Source of the DNA: an uncultured Gilliamella sp.
Lineage (GTDB): Bacteria; Pseudomonadota; Gammaproteobacteria; Enterobacterales; Enterobacteriaceae
Assembly: GCA_945291235.1 (NCBI GenBank)
Contig: CALYQY010000051.1
Coordinates: forward strand, 1 to 16,973
Length of the DNA stretch: 16,973 nt
Direction: 5' to 3'
A program made the translations under genes and the position numbers. Positions 8,901-16,694 of this stretch are shown here, one piece after another. The notes below the pieces were generated by a model. It worked only from the letters and a program-made list of their open reading frames with translations, had not been told where the DNA came from and made no database searches. The stretch's first letter is position 1; each line of letters begins with the position of its first letter.

Positions 8901-9464
8901 AGCTAGTTCAACGACAGTATGAATAAATAACTCTTCGTTAGCTCGATTCGTTCGAACTAATTCAAAATAGAAATGATCACGGAATGTTTGTTGATAATAA
9001 TCCATGGCATTATCAATGATTGCTTGATTATCACGGATAATGCCAATACCAATATCACTTTCTCGTCCAGCCAGAATAATTAAACCTTCTTTATGCATGG
9101 TTAACCATTCTTGATCCACAACAGGCATATCATCAATATAACCTCGTTGATAAGCTTTTGATATCAACAAAGTGAGATTTTGATACCCCTCATTATTGGC
9201 TGCAAGTAACGTTAAACGATAAATATCATCTGACAATTGTGGGCTACGAATAGCTAAATCAGCACCAATAATTGGTTTGATCCCTTTTGACATTGCTGAG
9301 CCATAAAATTTTACAAGCCCACAAAGATTGGTAAAGTCAGTAATTGCAAAAGCCGGCATTTGCAACTTGCTCACTTCATTTACCAATGCACCGACTTTAG
9401 CAATGCCATCGACCATTGAAAAATCGCTATGTAAATGAAGATGAATAAACTTAGGTTCCGCCAT
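5985..9464 (-). CDS. dnaE: DNA polymerase III subunit alpha DnaE
   Basis: Catalytic subunit of the replicative polymerase III holoenzyme. At 1159 residues it is one shorter than E. coli DnaE and collinear with it. Domains in order are an N-terminal PHP domain (HLHLHSDFS at 8-16), the palm with [17 protein letters not shown] followed by the catalytic aspartates in PDFDVDF (Asp400, Asp402), fingers, helix-hairpin-helix region, the beta-clamp binding motif QEDMF at 919-923, an OB fold (about 960-1070) and a C-terminal tau-binding domain. The PHP domain has the HxH pair that is HLR in E. coli, but later positions (ITDFTN, NDVRF) are substituted as in E. coli, so it is probably not an active nuclease. 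The ATG at 9464 has a weak ribosome site. Confidence 0.99.
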   Translation of the reverse strand: MAEPKFIHLHLHSDFSMVDGIAKVGALVNEVSKLQMPAFAITDFTNLCGLVKFYGSAMSKGIKPIIGADLAIRSPQLSDDIYRLTLLAANNEGYQNLTLLISKAYQRGYIDDMPVVDQEWLTMHKEGLIILAGRESDIGIGIIRDNQAIIDNAMDYYQQTFRDHFYFELVRTNRANEELFIHTVVELAEQHDLPVVASNDVRFLKSTDFEAHEIRVAIHDGNTLEDPNRPKNYSPEQYLRSEQEMCELFSDIPEALENSVEIAKRCNVTIRLGEYFLPQFPTGDMSTEDFLVHKSREGLEERLEFLFPDPQVRKQKRPEYDERLETELNVINQMGFPGYFLIVMEFIQWSKDNDIPVGPGRGSGAGSLVAYALKITDLDPLAFDLLFERFLNPERVSMPDFDVDFCMEKRDLVIDHVADMYGREAVSQIITFGTMAAKAVIRDVGRVLGHPYGFVDRISKLIPLDPGMTLAKAFEVEPQLQELYDNNEEIKSLIDIARQLEGVTRNAGKHAGGVVISPTKITDFSPIYCDPEGHHPVTQFDKNDVEYAGLVKFDFLGLRTLTIIDWAIKMINQRQLREGKPPVDITRIALDDQASFDLLLKAETTAVFQLESRGMKDLIRRLKPDCFEDMIALVALFRPGPLQSGMVDNFIDRKHGREEVSYPDINHQHESLKPILEPTYGIILYQEQVMQIAQTLSGYTLGGADLLRRAMGKKKPEEMAKQRSVFKEGAEKQGVNGELSMRIFDLVEKFAGYGFNKSHSAAYALVSYQTLWLKTHFPAEFMAAVMTADMDNTDKIVGLVDECLRMGLKVNPPDINSGLYHFHVNDKGEIVYGIGAIKGVGEGPIEAIVEARNSGGYFKNIFELCARTDMKKINRRVLEKLTMAGAFDKLGPHRAAILHSINDAMQAADQYTKAQDIGQEDMFGVLAEEPEQVEHAYAAVPELPAQVLLDGEREALGLYLTGHPVTQYLKELNRYAGGVRISEASPTGWGKMATFAGIVADARIRITKKGNKIGLFTLDDRSGRIDGMLFADSLEKFGHLLVKDKIIIVTGQVSHDDFNGGLKMSVRDMVDLKDARAKYVKGLAVTLTESEANRPMLQRIQQTFEPYRHGSVPVNLYYHRDDCVVRIQFGTTWRVVPEDALIVELKTLLGNDRIEFEFE

Positions 9465-9502
9465 ATTTACCAGAAATAATTATGCTTAAAAAATTGTTTT
9501 GA

Positions 9503-9511
9503 ATTATAACA
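9503..9511 (-). promoter_or_regulatory. dnaE promoter, extended -10
   Basis: On the minus strand TGTTATAAT (9511-9503) combines a perfect -10 TATAAT with the upstream TG of an extended -10, 38 bp before the dnaE start. No convincing -35 lies 16-18 bp upstream, which fits an extended -10 promoter. Expected start is near 9496. Confidence 0.55.
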
Positions 9512-9542
9512 CAAGCAATATGAATATTCTTATTCTCTTTAT

Positions 9543-9566
9543 CTTTTGCCATGAACGGGGCAAAAG
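9543..9566. repeat. Inverted repeat upstream of dnaE
   Basis: Perfect 8-bp arms CTTTTGCC (9543-9550) and GGCAAAAG (9559-9566) flank an 8-nt loop. No T run follows on either strand, so it is not a standard terminator. It lies between the gldA terminator candidate and the dnaE -10, about 35 bp upstream of the latter, where an activator or repressor could bind. Confidence 0.5.
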
Positions 9567-9571
9567 GGGAT

Positions 9572-9610
9572 AAACTTAACTCCCATAATATATGGCTTAC
9601 GGAAGTTAAG
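9572..9610 (-). terminator. Possible gldA terminator
   Basis: The minus strand reads a 10-bp stem CTTAACTTCC / GGGAGTTAAG (9610-9601 with 9584-9575, one T-G wobble) around a 16-nt loop, followed by TTTA. The T run is short, so termination may be partial. It begins 29 nt after the gldA stop. Confidence 0.45.
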
Positions 9611-9638
9611 CGAAATTAGCATAAATTTTAAAAAACGT

Positions 9639-10730
9639 TTACTGACGGCGCAGCCCATACGCATTAGCCGCTTTTATTGCAGCGAAAACCGTATAAGGGG
9701 TGACTTCTGACAATGAGTTGTGAATTGATTCACCTTCAGCGCAAGCCAGCTCAGCAACTTTCATTAAATCTTCATCAGTCACGTCGACTAAACCAATTTG
9801 TGCCAGTGTGGTAGGTAATCCAACAGATTGACAAAACGCGTAAACTGTCTCAATCATATCAGGTTCACTATCAATTAACATCAACATTGCAAGTGTCCCA
9901 AACGCCACTTTTTCACCGTGCCAATACTCATGGGTTGCTTCTAATGCGGTAAAACCGTTATGAATAGCATGGGCAGCCGATAACCCACCACTTTCAAAGC
10001 CCAGCCCAGACAAGAGCGTGTTAGCTTCAATAACATGTTCAAGTGCAGGGGTAACCACTTTTTGTTCGCAAGCTATTTTAGCTTGAACACCATATTGAAG
10101 GAGTATATCAAAACAGAATTTGGCGAGTTGGAATGCCGAAATTGGCCCCGGCCTGCCGGTCATATTTGGGGCTTTTGATTGCCGGCAATCCTCTGCTTCA
10201 AACCAAGTTGCGAGCGCATCTCCCATGCCGGCTACTAAAAATCTAGCTGGCGCCTTAGCAATAACCTTTGAATCAACCAAGACTAAATCAGGATTACGTG
10301 GCAACATGAAATATCGTTTAAATTCGCCGTTCGGCGTATAGATAACAGATAATGCACTACATGGCGCATCAGTAGAGGCAAGCGTTGGCACCACAACACA
10401 AGGATAATTCAACTCCGCAGCCACCGCTTTTGCGGTATCGATAGCTTTTCCGCCACCGATGCCAACAATCACATCAATTCCATTTTCTTCAACTAAAGCT
10501 GAAATTCGAGCTATCTCTTCATCACAACATTCACGATTAAATATATCAATGACAAATTTGACATTACCGTCTAAAGATTTTTCAATTGTTGTAGATAGAT
10601 TTTTATGTGCCGATGGGCTTTGCAGTAATAATGCTTTTTTGCCTAATCTGGCTAACTCTTGACCTAAACAATGTTCAATTGCATTGTCACCTTGGATATA
10701 ACGATTCGGAAAAAGTGCAGTTGTGATCAT
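9639..10730 (-). CDS. gldA: Glycerol dehydrogenase GldA
   Basis: NAD-dependent, zinc-containing dehydrogenase that interconverts glycerol and dihydroxyacetone (family III iron/zinc alcohol dehydrogenases). From ATG 10730 it has 363 residues, slightly shorter than E. coli GldA. The nucleotide-binding GIGGGKAIDTAKA (91-103), the substrate-site Asp121 in STDAPCSALSV, and the zinc ligands Asp171 (GDALATWFEA), His254 (AAHAIHNG) and His271 (HGEKVAFG) fall on family-standard numbers. This and the GGGAG ribosome site 8 nt upstream support this start over a TTG at 10748. It lies between fabF and dnaE with its own 226-bp upstream gap, in which I see no clear promoter, and is not a usual neighbour of either. 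Confidence 0.93.
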   Translation of the reverse strand: MITTALFPNRYIQGDNAIEHCLGQELARLGKKALLLQSPSAHKNLSTTIEKSLDGNVKFVIDIFNRECCDEEIARISALVEENGIDVIVGIGGGKAIDTAKAVAAELNYPCVVVPTLASTDAPCSALSVIYTPNGEFKRYFMLPRNPDLVLVDSKVIAKAPARFLVAGMGDALATWFEAEDCRQSKAPNMTGRPGPISAFQLAKFCFDILLQYGVQAKIACEQKVVTPALEHVIEANTLLSGLGFESGGLSAAHAIHNGFTALEATHEYWHGEKVAFGTLAMLMLIDSEPDMIETVYAFCQSVGLPTTLAQIGLVDVTDEDLMKVAELACAEGESIHNSLSEVTPYTVFAAIKAANAYGLRRQ

Positions 10731-10738
10731 AATAACAG

Positions 10739-10743
10739 CTCCC
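10739..10743 (-). promoter_or_regulatory. Ribosome binding site deciding the gldA start
   Basis: GGGAG on the minus strand, 8 nt before the ATG at 10730. It excludes the in-frame TTG at 10748, which lies upstream of the site itself. Confidence 0.7.
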
Positions 10744-10928
10744 AACAAAGGTAAATAAATATCTGTTTATCAATAAAGCTATTATCCTTAGGTAATGGCG
10801 AAAGATAGTAATGCTCTATGATTAATTACAACATACGCTTTTATTATTGATAATCCACAGGATTTTTAAAAAAATGAGGGATATGCCACATTTTATAAGT
10901 ATATTTTTTCAGAATTGATAGAAAATAG

Positions 10929-10961
10929 GAAAGGATTCCCGTCACCTAGCTGGGACGGGAA
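10929..10961 (-). terminator. Probable terminator of the fatty-acid cluster after fabF
   Basis: On the minus strand a perfect 8-bp stem TTCCCGTC / GACGGGAA (10961-10954 with 10943-10936) with a 10-nt loop starts 13 nt after the fabF stop. The stem is GC rich, but the following tract TCCTTTCCTATTTTC is only moderately T rich, so efficiency is uncertain. Confidence 0.55.
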
Positions 10962-10974
10962 AATAGTAGCTGTC

Positions 10975-12219
10975 TTAAACTTTTTTGAATAGTACAGAAC
11001 CGTTAGTGCCACCAAAACCAAATGAATTGCAAAGCGCATATTCAAGATTTTTAACTTGGCGAGCTGTGTGCGGGACATAATCAAGATCGCATCCTTCATC
11101 AGGATTGTCTAAATTAATTGTCGGTGGAACAGCCTGATCACGTAAAGCAAGTACAGTAAAGATTGATTCAACGGCACCGGCTGCACCTAATAGATGCCCG
11201 ATCATCGATTTAGTTGAACTCACCATTACTTTGTTAGCGTTTTCTTTGAAAACACTTTTTACTGCTTGAGTTTCAGCTTTATCACCAGCAGGTGTTGAAG
11301 TACCGTGCGCATTAATATAACCGACTTGTTCCGGCGTAATACCTGCATCACGTATCGCACATTTCATGGCTAAAGCTGCACCACTTCCATCTTCCGGAGG
11401 TGAAGTCATATGATAAGCATCGCCACTCATACCGAAACCGACAATTTCAGCATAAATTTTTGCACCACGCTTTTTCGCATGTTCATACTCTTCTAAGAAC
11501 ATGATCCCTGCACCGTCACCAAGAACAAAACCGTCACGGTCTTTATCCCACGGGCGACTTGCGCCTTTTGGATTGTCATTATTAGTCGATAATGCACGAG
11601 CTGCACCAAAACCGCCAATACCGAGTGGTGTACTGGCTTTTTCACCGCCACCGGCTAACATTCCGTCTGCATCACCATAGGCTATCATTCGGGCAGCATG
11701 ACCAATATTATGAACACCGGAAGAACAAGCTGTTGCAATGGTAATACTTGGTCCTTTTAATCCATAAATGATAGATAAGTGACCAGCGATCATATTAACA
11801 ATCGTTGAAGGGACAAAGAACGGGCTAATTTTACGTGGACCGCCATTAATTAGCGCACTGTGATTTTCTTCAATTAACCCAAGACCGCCAATACCGGAAC
11901 CAATGGCACAACCAATACGTTCTGAATTTTCTTCCGTTATTTCAATGCCGGCATCTTGCATTGCTTGCATACCAGCAGCAATACCATATTGGATAAAATA
12001 ATCCATTTTACGGGCATCTTTGCGTGTAATATTATAATCTTCGCCGTTAAAGTTTTTAACCATCGCTGCGAAGCGTGTGGCAAATGGGGCTGTATCAAAG
12101 TGTTCGATGAGCTCAACTCCACTTTGACCTGCTAGTAACGCTTGCCAAGTGGATTCAACTGTATTACCTACTGGAGATATCATGCCCATTCCAGTAACAA
12201 CAACTCTGCGTTTAGACAC
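10975..12219 (-). CDS. fabF: 3-oxoacyl-ACP synthase II FabF
   Basis: Condensing enzyme (KAS II) that extends acyl-ACP by two carbons from malonyl-ACP and, in E. coli, favours C16:1 to C18:1 elongation. The 414 residues are close to the E. coli 413. The thiolase-fold catalytic triad is Cys165 in TACSSGVHN, His305 in [11 protein letters not shown] and His342 in [11 protein letters not shown], with the glycine-rich NSFGFGGTN near the C-terminus. The start is GTG, preceded by a strong GGAGG 5 nt upstream. It is the last gene of the cluster here; in E. coli pabC would follow, but here gldA does. It is separated from acpP by 157 bp containing a terminator and a large dyad, so it may be transcribed less than acpP. 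Confidence 0.97.
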   Translation of the reverse strand: MSKRRVVVTGMGMISPVGNTVESTWQALLAGQSGVELIEHFDTAPFATRFAAMVKNFNGEDYNITRKDARKMDYFIQYGIAAGMQAMQDAGIEITEENSERIGCAIGSGIGGLGLIEENHSALINGGPRKISPFFVPSTIVNMIAGHLSIIYGLKGPSITIATACSSGVHNIGHAARMIAYGDADGMLAGGGEKASTPLGIGGFGAARALSTNNDNPKGASRPWDKDRDGFVLGDGAGIMFLEEYEHAKKRGAKIYAEIVGFGMSGDAYHMTSPPEDGSGAALAMKCAIRDAGITPEQVGYINAHGTSTPAGDKAETQAVKSVFKENANKVMVSSTKSMIGHLLGAAGAVESIFTVLALRDQAVPPTINLDNPDEGCDLDYVPHTARQVKNLEYALCNSFGFGGTNGSVLFKKV

Positions 12220-12224
12220 ATTGT

Positions 12225-12229
12225 CCTCC
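12225..12229 (-). promoter_or_regulatory. Strong ribosome binding site of fabF
   Basis: GGAGG on the minus strand, 5 nt before the GTG start at 12219. A full-consensus site compensates for the weaker start codon and fixes the start position. Confidence 0.75.
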
Positions 12230-12288
12230 AGAAAAGGATTGAAATGAAATTTGAATCATTAAAAGTTTACGCTAAGTTTCACGCTTAC

Positions 12289-12328
12289 TTTATGCCTCAT
12301 TCGCTATGCGAAAAAATGTAGGCATAAA
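12289..12328. repeat. Nested inverted repeat between acpP and fabF
   Basis: Outer arms TTTATGCC (12289-12296) and GGCATAAA (12321-12328) are perfect 8-bp complements. Between them is a second perfect pair, TTCGC (12300-12304) and GCGAA (12308-12312), around TAT. The whole could form a two-tier hairpin in the acpP-fabF RNA. It lies just downstream of the probable acpP terminator and about 70 nt before the fabF start. Confidence 0.55.
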
Positions 12329-12356
12329 ATAAACTAGGCGATCATGTGACCGCCTA
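12325..12356 (-). terminator. Terminator after acpP
   Basis: The minus strand reads a 6-bp GC-rich stem TAGGCG / CGCCTA (12356-12351 with 12340-12335), a 10-nt loop, then GTTTATTTTA. It starts 20 nt after the acpP stop. It would let most transcripts end after the highly expressed acpP with some continuing into fabF. Confidence 0.6.
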
Positions 12357-12376
12357 TTGTGAACATTCTGCTAACC

Positions 12377-12610
12377 CTATTGATTTGCAGTAATATAATC
12401 AATTGCTGATTGAACAGTTGTGATTTTTTCAGCTTCTTCGTCAGGAATTTCTGTATCGAATTCTTCTTCTAAAGCCATAACTAGTTCAACAGTATCAAGA
12501 GAGTCAGCGCCAAGATCTTCTACAAAAGAAGATTCATTTTTTACTTCGTCTTCTTTCACACCAAGTTGCTCAACAATAATACTTTTAACTCGCTCTTCAA
12601 TAGTGCTCAT
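12377..12610 (-). CDS. acpP: Acyl carrier protein AcpP
   Basis: Carries growing acyl chains on a 4'-phosphopantetheine arm for every enzyme of type II fatty acid synthesis, and donates them to PlsX and other acyltransferases. The 77-residue acidic protein has the invariant [18 protein letters not shown] segment; the modified serine is Ser37 counting the initiator Met (Ser36 in mature numbering). Its sequence is nearly that of E. coli ACP. The ATG is preceded by AGGA at 12625-12622 within a purine-rich leader. Unlike the other cluster genes it is separated from both neighbours by about 150 bp with dyads and hairpins, as expected if acpP also has its own promoter. Confidence 0.99.
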   Translation of the reverse strand: MSTIEERVKSIIVEQLGVKEDEVKNESSFVEDLGADSLDTVELVMALEEEFDTEIPDEEAEKITTVQSAIDYITANQ

Positions 12611-12627
12611 ACTCTTTTTTTTCCTAT

Positions 12628-12647
12628 AAAAATCGCCGAAAGTGGCG
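12628..12647 (-). terminator. Hairpin plus T run in the acpP leader
   Basis: On the minus strand a 4-bp all-GC stem CGCC / GGCG (12647-12644 with 12637-12634) with a 6-nt loop is followed by ATTTTT. It is 18 nt before the acpP start. It could be a weak terminator for transcripts coming from fabG or an attenuator for acpP; the stem is short, so it may also be inert. Confidence 0.35.
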
Positions 12648-12668
12648 GTGAATGTAAGTTTATAAAAT

Positions 12669-12697
12669 GTTGAAAAAGATGCAAATCATTTTTCAAC
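12669..12697. repeat. 29-bp inverted repeat upstream of acpP
   Basis: Perfect 9-bp arms GTTGAAAAA (12669-12677) and TTTTTCAAC (12689-12697) flank an 11-bp centre. On the minus strand a -35-like TTGCAT (12684-12679) falls inside it and TATAAA (12664-12659) just after, so the dyad overlaps the likely acpP promoter area, though spacing is not ideal. It may be an operator, or an A/T-rich hairpin ending fabG transcripts. Confidence 0.5.
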
Positions 12698-12760
12698 CCA
12701 ATTGTTTATTTTTTGTTCAAAACCTCAAAATATGGGTTTATTTTACACTATTCTAATCAA

Positions 12761-13495
12761 TTACACCATATACATGCCGCCATTGACATGTAAAGTTTCG
12801 CCAGTTATATAGCTAGCTTCGTCTGACGCTAAAAATGCCACAGCATTAGCAATTTCAACAGGTTCACCTAAACGACCAGCCGGAACTTGAGCTAATGTTT
12901 GTGCTTTTTGTTCATCAGTTAATGCTTCAGTCATATCCGTTGCGATAAAGCCCGGTGCAACAACATTAACGGTAATGCCACGAGAAGCAACTTCACGAGC
13001 TAATGATTTACTAAAACCAATTAGACCGGCTTTTGCAGCAGCATAATTGGCTTGACCGGCATTACCCATAGTGCCGACAACCGATCCAATCGTGATAATT
13101 CGGCCATAACGTTTTTTCATCATGGTGCGCATTAATGCTTTAGATAAGCGGAAAACAGACGTTAAATTAGTATCTAAAATATCTTGCCACTCGTCTTGTT
13201 TCATTCGCATTAACAAATTATCACGAGTGATCCCTGCATTATTGACTAAAATGTCAATATCACCAAATTCAGTTTTAATTGCTTGGATAACTGATTCAAT
13301 TGATGCTTCATCAGTCACATTTAATGCAAAACCTTTACCATGTGAGCCTAAATATTGGCTGATAGCCTCAGCACCTTTTTCTGTTGTTGCTGTACCAATC
13401 ACTGTTGCACCACAAGCGACTAACTTTTCTGCAATGGCTTTACCAATTCCGCGACTGGCACCTGTCACTAAAGCAATTTTTCCTGATAGGTTCAT
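12761..13495 (-). CDS. fabG: 3-oxoacyl-ACP reductase FabG
   Basis: NADPH-dependent reductase that converts 3-oxoacyl-ACP to (R)-3-hydroxyacyl-ACP in each elongation cycle; a short-chain dehydrogenase acting as a tetramer in the cytoplasm. The 244 residues equal E. coli FabG. The Rossmann motif TGASRGIG (11-18), NNAG (85-88), and the catalytic Ser138, Tyr151 and Lys155 (YAAAK) are all present, and the C-terminal ITGETLHVNGGMYMV is family typical. The ATG at 13495 has an AGAGG ribosome site 5 nt upstream. It follows fabD by 18 nt and precedes acpP by 150 bp. Confidence 0.98.
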   Translation of the reverse strand: MNLSGKIALVTGASRGIGKAIAEKLVACGATVIGTATTEKGAEAISQYLGSHGKGFALNVTDEASIESVIQAIKTEFGDIDILVNNAGITRDNLLMRMKQDEWQDILDTNLTSVFRLSKALMRTMMKKRYGRIITIGSVVGTMGNAGQANYAAAKAGLIGFSKSLAREVASRGITVNVVAPGFIATDMTEALTDEQKAQTLAQVPAGRLGEPVEIANAVAFLASDEASYITGETLHVNGGMYMV

Positions 13496-13513
13496 AGCTA
13501 CCTCTTTTATCTT

Positions 13514-14449
13514 CTATTTTGTATTTTCAATTGCAGCATCTAATGATGCTTTATCATTAACAGCACACGCTGATAGTGAATCAACAATACGTTTAGTTAA
13601 TCCAGTTAATACTTTACCCGGTCCCATTTCAACTAAAAGTGTCACGCCTTGTTTTGCCATCATTTCAACTGTTTCCGTCCAACGTACCGGGCTGTAAAGT
13701 TGGGCAATTAACGCTGCTTTAATCTGCTCAGCAGAACTTTCCACTTTAACATCTACATTGTTAATTACCGCAAATTTTGGTGCATTAAACGTAATGTTTT
13801 GCAATGCAGTGGCTAATTTATCGGCTGCCGGTTTCATTAAAGCACAATGTGACGGTACGCTAACCGCTAGAGGTAAGGCGCGTTTTGCACCGGCTTGTTT
13901 ACATAATGCGCCCGCCCGTTCAACCGCTTCTTTATTGCCAGCGATAACCACTTGCCCAGGTGAATTAAAATTAACTGGCGCAACGATTTGACCTTCAGCC
14001 GCTTGCTCACAAGCTTTGCTGATTGATTCGTTATCTAAACCAATGATGGCATACATAGCACCTGTACCTGCTGGCACAGCTTCTTGCATCAATTTTCCAC
14101 GTAACTCAACTAATTCGATTGCATCTTTAAAATCAATCACGCCAGCACAAACTAAGGCTGAATATTCACCTAAACTGTGACCCGCCATAAATTCCGGTTG
14201 AGCGCCATTAACGCTTTGCCATACGCGATATATTGCAACCGACGAAGCAAGTAACGCAGGTTGCGTTTGCCATGTCTTATTTAATTCTTCAGCCGGGCCG
14301 TCTTGAACAAGTGCCCATAGATCATAGCCTAATACTTCTGATGCTTCATCAAAAGTTGCTTTTACAATAGGGTAATTGTCCGCAAGATCTTTTAACATAC
14401 CCACAGATTGTGAGCCTTGTCCTGGAAATACCATTGCAAATTTGGTCAT
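13514..14449 (-). CDS. fabD: Malonyl-CoA-ACP transacylase FabD
   Basis: Transfers malonate from malonyl-CoA to ACP, giving the extender unit for FabH and FabF. The 311 residues place the key residues at the same numbers as in E. coli: the nucleophile Ser92 in GHSLGEYSAL, Arg117 in ELRGKLM and His201 in VPSHCALM. The N-terminal FPGQGSQ (8-14) and the downstream VEMGPGKVL are also typical. AAGGA lies 9 nt before the ATG. It follows fabH by 35 nt and precedes fabG by 18 nt, so it lies well within the cluster transcript. Confidence 0.98.
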   Translation of the reverse strand: MTKFAMVFPGQGSQSVGMLKDLADNYPIVKATFDEASEVLGYDLWALVQDGPAEELNKTWQTQPALLASSVAIYRVWQSVNGAQPEFMAGHSLGEYSALVCAGVIDFKDAIELVELRGKLMQEAVPAGTGAMYAIIGLDNESISKACEQAAEGQIVAPVNFNSPGQVVIAGNKEAVERAGALCKQAGAKRALPLAVSVPSHCALMKPAADKLATALQNITFNAPKFAVINNVDVKVESSAEQIKAALIAQLYSPVRWTETVEMMAKQGVTLLVEMGPGKVLTGLTKRIVDSLSACAVNDKASLDAAIENTK

Positions 14450-14484
14450 TTTTAAAATCCTTGATTACTCAAAATAATTTGTAT

Positions 14485-15438
14485 TTAAAATCTAACGAGC
14501 GCAGAGCCCCAAACAAAGCCGCCACCGAAAGCCTCTAATAAGATTAGTTGACCTCGTTTAATACGTCCGTCCCGCACCCCGGCATCTAAAGCACAAGGTA
14601 CTGATGCTGCAGAAGTATTGCCTTGTTTATCAAGCGTAACAATCACTTTGCTCATGTCCATATCTAAACGTTTTGCGGTTGCCGAAATAATTCTTAGGTT
14701 AGCTTGGTGTGGTACCAGCCAATCTAAATCTGCTTTATTAAAGGCATTTTCAGTCAATAGCTCATCAACTAAGTTAGACAGCTCTTTAACGGCAATTTTG
14801 AACACTTCATTACCATGCATTGTCATATAAACAGGGTCATTCATATCACGGCGATCAACATACGGGTATTTTAACAAATCGCCATAACGACCGTCGGCAT
14901 GCAAATGTGAAGCAATAATACCGGGTTCTTGTGATGCACCAACCACAACTGCGCCGGCGCCGTCACCGAATATAATAATCGTGCCACGGTCTTTTGGATC
15001 AACACCCCGTGTCAACATATCTGAACCCACCACTAATGCATATTTAATGGCGCCACTTTTAATGTATTTATCAGCAATATCAAGAGCATAGACAAAGCCA
15101 GAGCAAGCGGCTGATACATCAAATGCAATCACGTCACCAATTTCAAGTTTAGCCTGCAATTCAGTTGCGGCGCTAGGGAAAGCATTGACAGAAGTCGCTG
15201 TTGCAACAATAATCATACCAATATCGTTTTTATCGATATCAGCCATATCAATAGCATTGATTGCAGCTTGATAAGCCATGGTTGTGACAGTTTCATCGGG
15301 TGCGGCAATACGCCTTTCTTTAATGCCGGTACGGGTTGTAATCCATTCATCACTGGTATCAACCATTTTTTCAAGATCGGCATTTGTTCTAATCTGTTTT
15401 GGAAGATAACTTCCTGTTCCTAATATCTTTGTATACAT
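14485..15438 (-). CDS. fabH: 3-oxoacyl-ACP synthase III FabH
   Basis: Starts fatty acid synthesis by condensing acetyl-CoA with malonyl-ACP. The 317 residues equal E. coli FabH, and the catalytic triad has the E. coli numbering: Cys112 in [12 protein letters not shown], His244 in VPHQANLRI and Asn274 in GNTSAASVP. The conserved [14 protein letters not shown] (31-44) and the C-terminal [13 protein letters not shown] complete the match. The ATG lies 4 nt after the plsX stop, with an AAGAG-like site inside the plsX end, which suggests translational coupling. Confidence 0.98.
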   Translation of the reverse strand: MYTKILGTGSYLPKQIRTNADLEKMVDTSDEWITTRTGIKERRIAAPDETVTTMAYQAAINAIDMADIDKNDIGMIIVATATSVNAFPSAATELQAKLEIGDVIAFDVSAACSGFVYALDIADKYIKSGAIKYALVVGSDMLTRGVDPKDRGTIIIFGDGAGAVVVGASQEPGIIASHLHADGRYGDLLKYPYVDRRDMNDPVYMTMHGNEVFKIAVKELSNLVDELLTENAFNKADLDWLVPHQANLRIISATAKRLDMDMSKVIVTLDKQGNTSAASVPCALDAGVRDGRIKRGQLILLEAFGGGFVWGSALVRF

Positions 15439-15442
15439 CTAA

Positions 15443-16489
15443 TTATTCGCTCTTAGGTAGTGCAGAAGAAAGGCTGATTGCAATCTTCTCAGGTATATTC
15501 GTCTGTATAGCCAAAATAGCTTGTTCAATTGCTGCAAAAAAAGATTTTTGATTAGCACTACCGTGACTTTTAATCACAATACTTCGAAGACCAAGCAAAC
15601 AGGCTCCATTATATCGTCCGGGATCTAAATAACCAAAATTTTTTGCGATCTTTCTTTGTAACCACTTGCTTAATAACTTCATGATAAAAGAGCTGTGACC
15701 AAATGATAATTTGCAAGAAGACATAAAAATTTTAATTAAGCCTTCAACCGTTTTTAATGTCACATTCCCCACAAAGCCGTCACAAACCAGAACATCAGTT
15801 TTACCGGTTAAAAGCTCGTTACCTTCCAAGTAACCGATATAGTTAATTTGATTATTTGATTTTAAAATGGACGCAGCTGCACGGATTTTATCCAAACCTT
15901 TAATGTCTTCTTCACCAATATTGAGTAGTGCTACCCGTGGATTTTCAATGTTAAGTACTGTTTTTGCTAAGATTTCGCCCATTATGGCAAATTGCACCAA
16001 CATATCACTATCACACTCAGCATTTGCACCTAAATCCAGTACCACCGTATTTTGATTATTTAAGGCAGGAATGGTAGCAACCAATGCCGGGCGATCAATG
16101 CCGGTTAAGGAGTGTAATAAGAGTTTAGATAGCCCCATTAATGCCCCTGTATTACCAGCACTCACGCATGCTTGCGCTTGATTATCTTTCACCAGTTCAA
16201 GTGCAATTCTCATTGAAGAGCCTTCACTGTGGCGAATAGCATAAGATGGTTTCATATCATTAGCGATAACTGCGGTGGATTTAACCAAAGTTAATCGTCC
16301 TTCATCTTGATATTGGGCAATTAATTTTGAATTTTCTTTGGACAAAAGAAGACCGATTTCTGTTAGATCACCTACCAGAAATAGAGAAAGATTTGGATAA
16401 CGATTTAATGCTTGTATTGCAGCAGGAACAACAACACGAGGACCGAAGTCCCCGCTCATAGCATCTAACGCAATGGTTAGATTATCCAA
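15443..16489 (-). CDS. plsX: Phosphate acyltransferase PlsX
   Basis: Converts acyl-ACP and phosphate to acyl-phosphate, the donor for PlsY in phosphatidic acid synthesis; a peripheral membrane protein linking the fab genes to phospholipids. The 348-residue product follows E. coli PlsX through [11 protein letters not shown] (7-17), [72 protein letters not shown] and NGACLLGLR; the C-terminal tail is shorter than in E. coli. The start codon is TTG. It is supported by AGGTG 5 nt upstream and by alignment of the second and later residues with the family, and no suitable ATG lies nearby. It follows rpmF by 33 nt. Confidence 0.96.
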   Translation of the reverse strand: MDNLTIALDAMSGDFGPRVVVPAAIQALNRYPNLSLFLVGDLTEIGLLLSKENSKLIAQYQDEGRLTLVKSTAVIANDMKPSYAIRHSEGSSMRIALELVKDNQAQACVSAGNTGALMGLSKLLLHSLTGIDRPALVATIPALNNQNTVVLDLGANAECDSDMLVQFAIMGEILAKTVLNIENPRVALLNIGEEDIKGLDKIRAAASILKSNNQINYIGYLEGNELLTGKTDVLVCDGFVGNVTLKTVEGLIKIFMSSCKLSFGHSSFIMKLLSKWLQRKIAKNFGYLDPGRYNGACLLGLRSIVIKSHGSANQKSFFAAIEQAILAIQTNIPEKIAISLSSALPKSE

Positions 16490-16494
16490 AATGT

Positions 16495-16499
16495 CACCT
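16495..16499 (-). promoter_or_regulatory. Ribosome binding site deciding the plsX TTG start
   Basis: AGGTG on the minus strand, 5 nt before the TTG at 16489. The next in-frame ATG is at codon 11, inside the conserved [11 protein letters not shown] block, so the TTG must be the start. Confidence 0.65.
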
Positions 16500-16522
16500 G
16501 AGGATTTCTAATTACTAAGTAA

Positions 16523-16690
16523 TTATTTAGAAATCACTTTACGACCACGATAATAACCATCAGCGGTTACGTGATGACGTAAATGTGTTTTACCTGATTC
16601 ATCAACTGAGATATTAGCAACAGTTAATGCATCATGAGAACGACGCATACCACGTTTTGCACGAGTTTTACGATTCTGTTGAACAGCCAT
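16523..16690 (-). CDS. rpmF: 50S ribosomal protein L32
   Basis: A 55-residue basic protein of the large ribosomal subunit. The translated minus strand begins [20 protein letters not shown] and ends with [20 protein letters not shown], which matches E. coli L32 almost throughout. It has no zinc-binding cysteines, as in the enterobacterial form. The ATG at 16690 lies 5 nt after the last base of the yceD stop region; its ribosome site AAGGGG (16703-16698) overlaps the last codons of yceD. The yceD-rpmF-plsX order is widely conserved and ties ribosome and lipid synthesis on one transcript. Confidence 0.97.
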   Translation of the reverse strand: MAVQQNRKTRAKRGMRRSHDALTVANISVDESGKTHLRHHVTADGYYRGRKVISK

Positions 16691-16694
16691 GGAT

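Noticed and set aside
10730..10748. TTG start extending GldA by six residues
   Set aside because: The ribosome site GGGAG lies between this codon and the ATG at 10730, and family numbering of the zinc ligands fits the ATG.
10851..10859. DnaA-box-like TAATCCACA upstream of gldA
   Set aside because: It has one mismatch to the TTATCCACA consensus, stands alone, and no other origin feature (tandem boxes, AT-rich unwinding region, dnaA or gidA) is nearby.
10893..11099. Minus-strand open frame overlapping the fabF 3' end
   Set aside because: Out of frame with fabF, no ribosome site, and runs through the probable terminator hairpin.
12420..12629. Plus-strand serine-rich open frame over acpP
   Set aside because: It is the complement of acpP; the serine-rich composition is an artefact of reading acidic codons in reverse.
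13122..13697. 191-codon plus-strand open frame across fabG and fabD
   Set aside because: It spans two conserved genes on the other strand and has no independent coding evidence.
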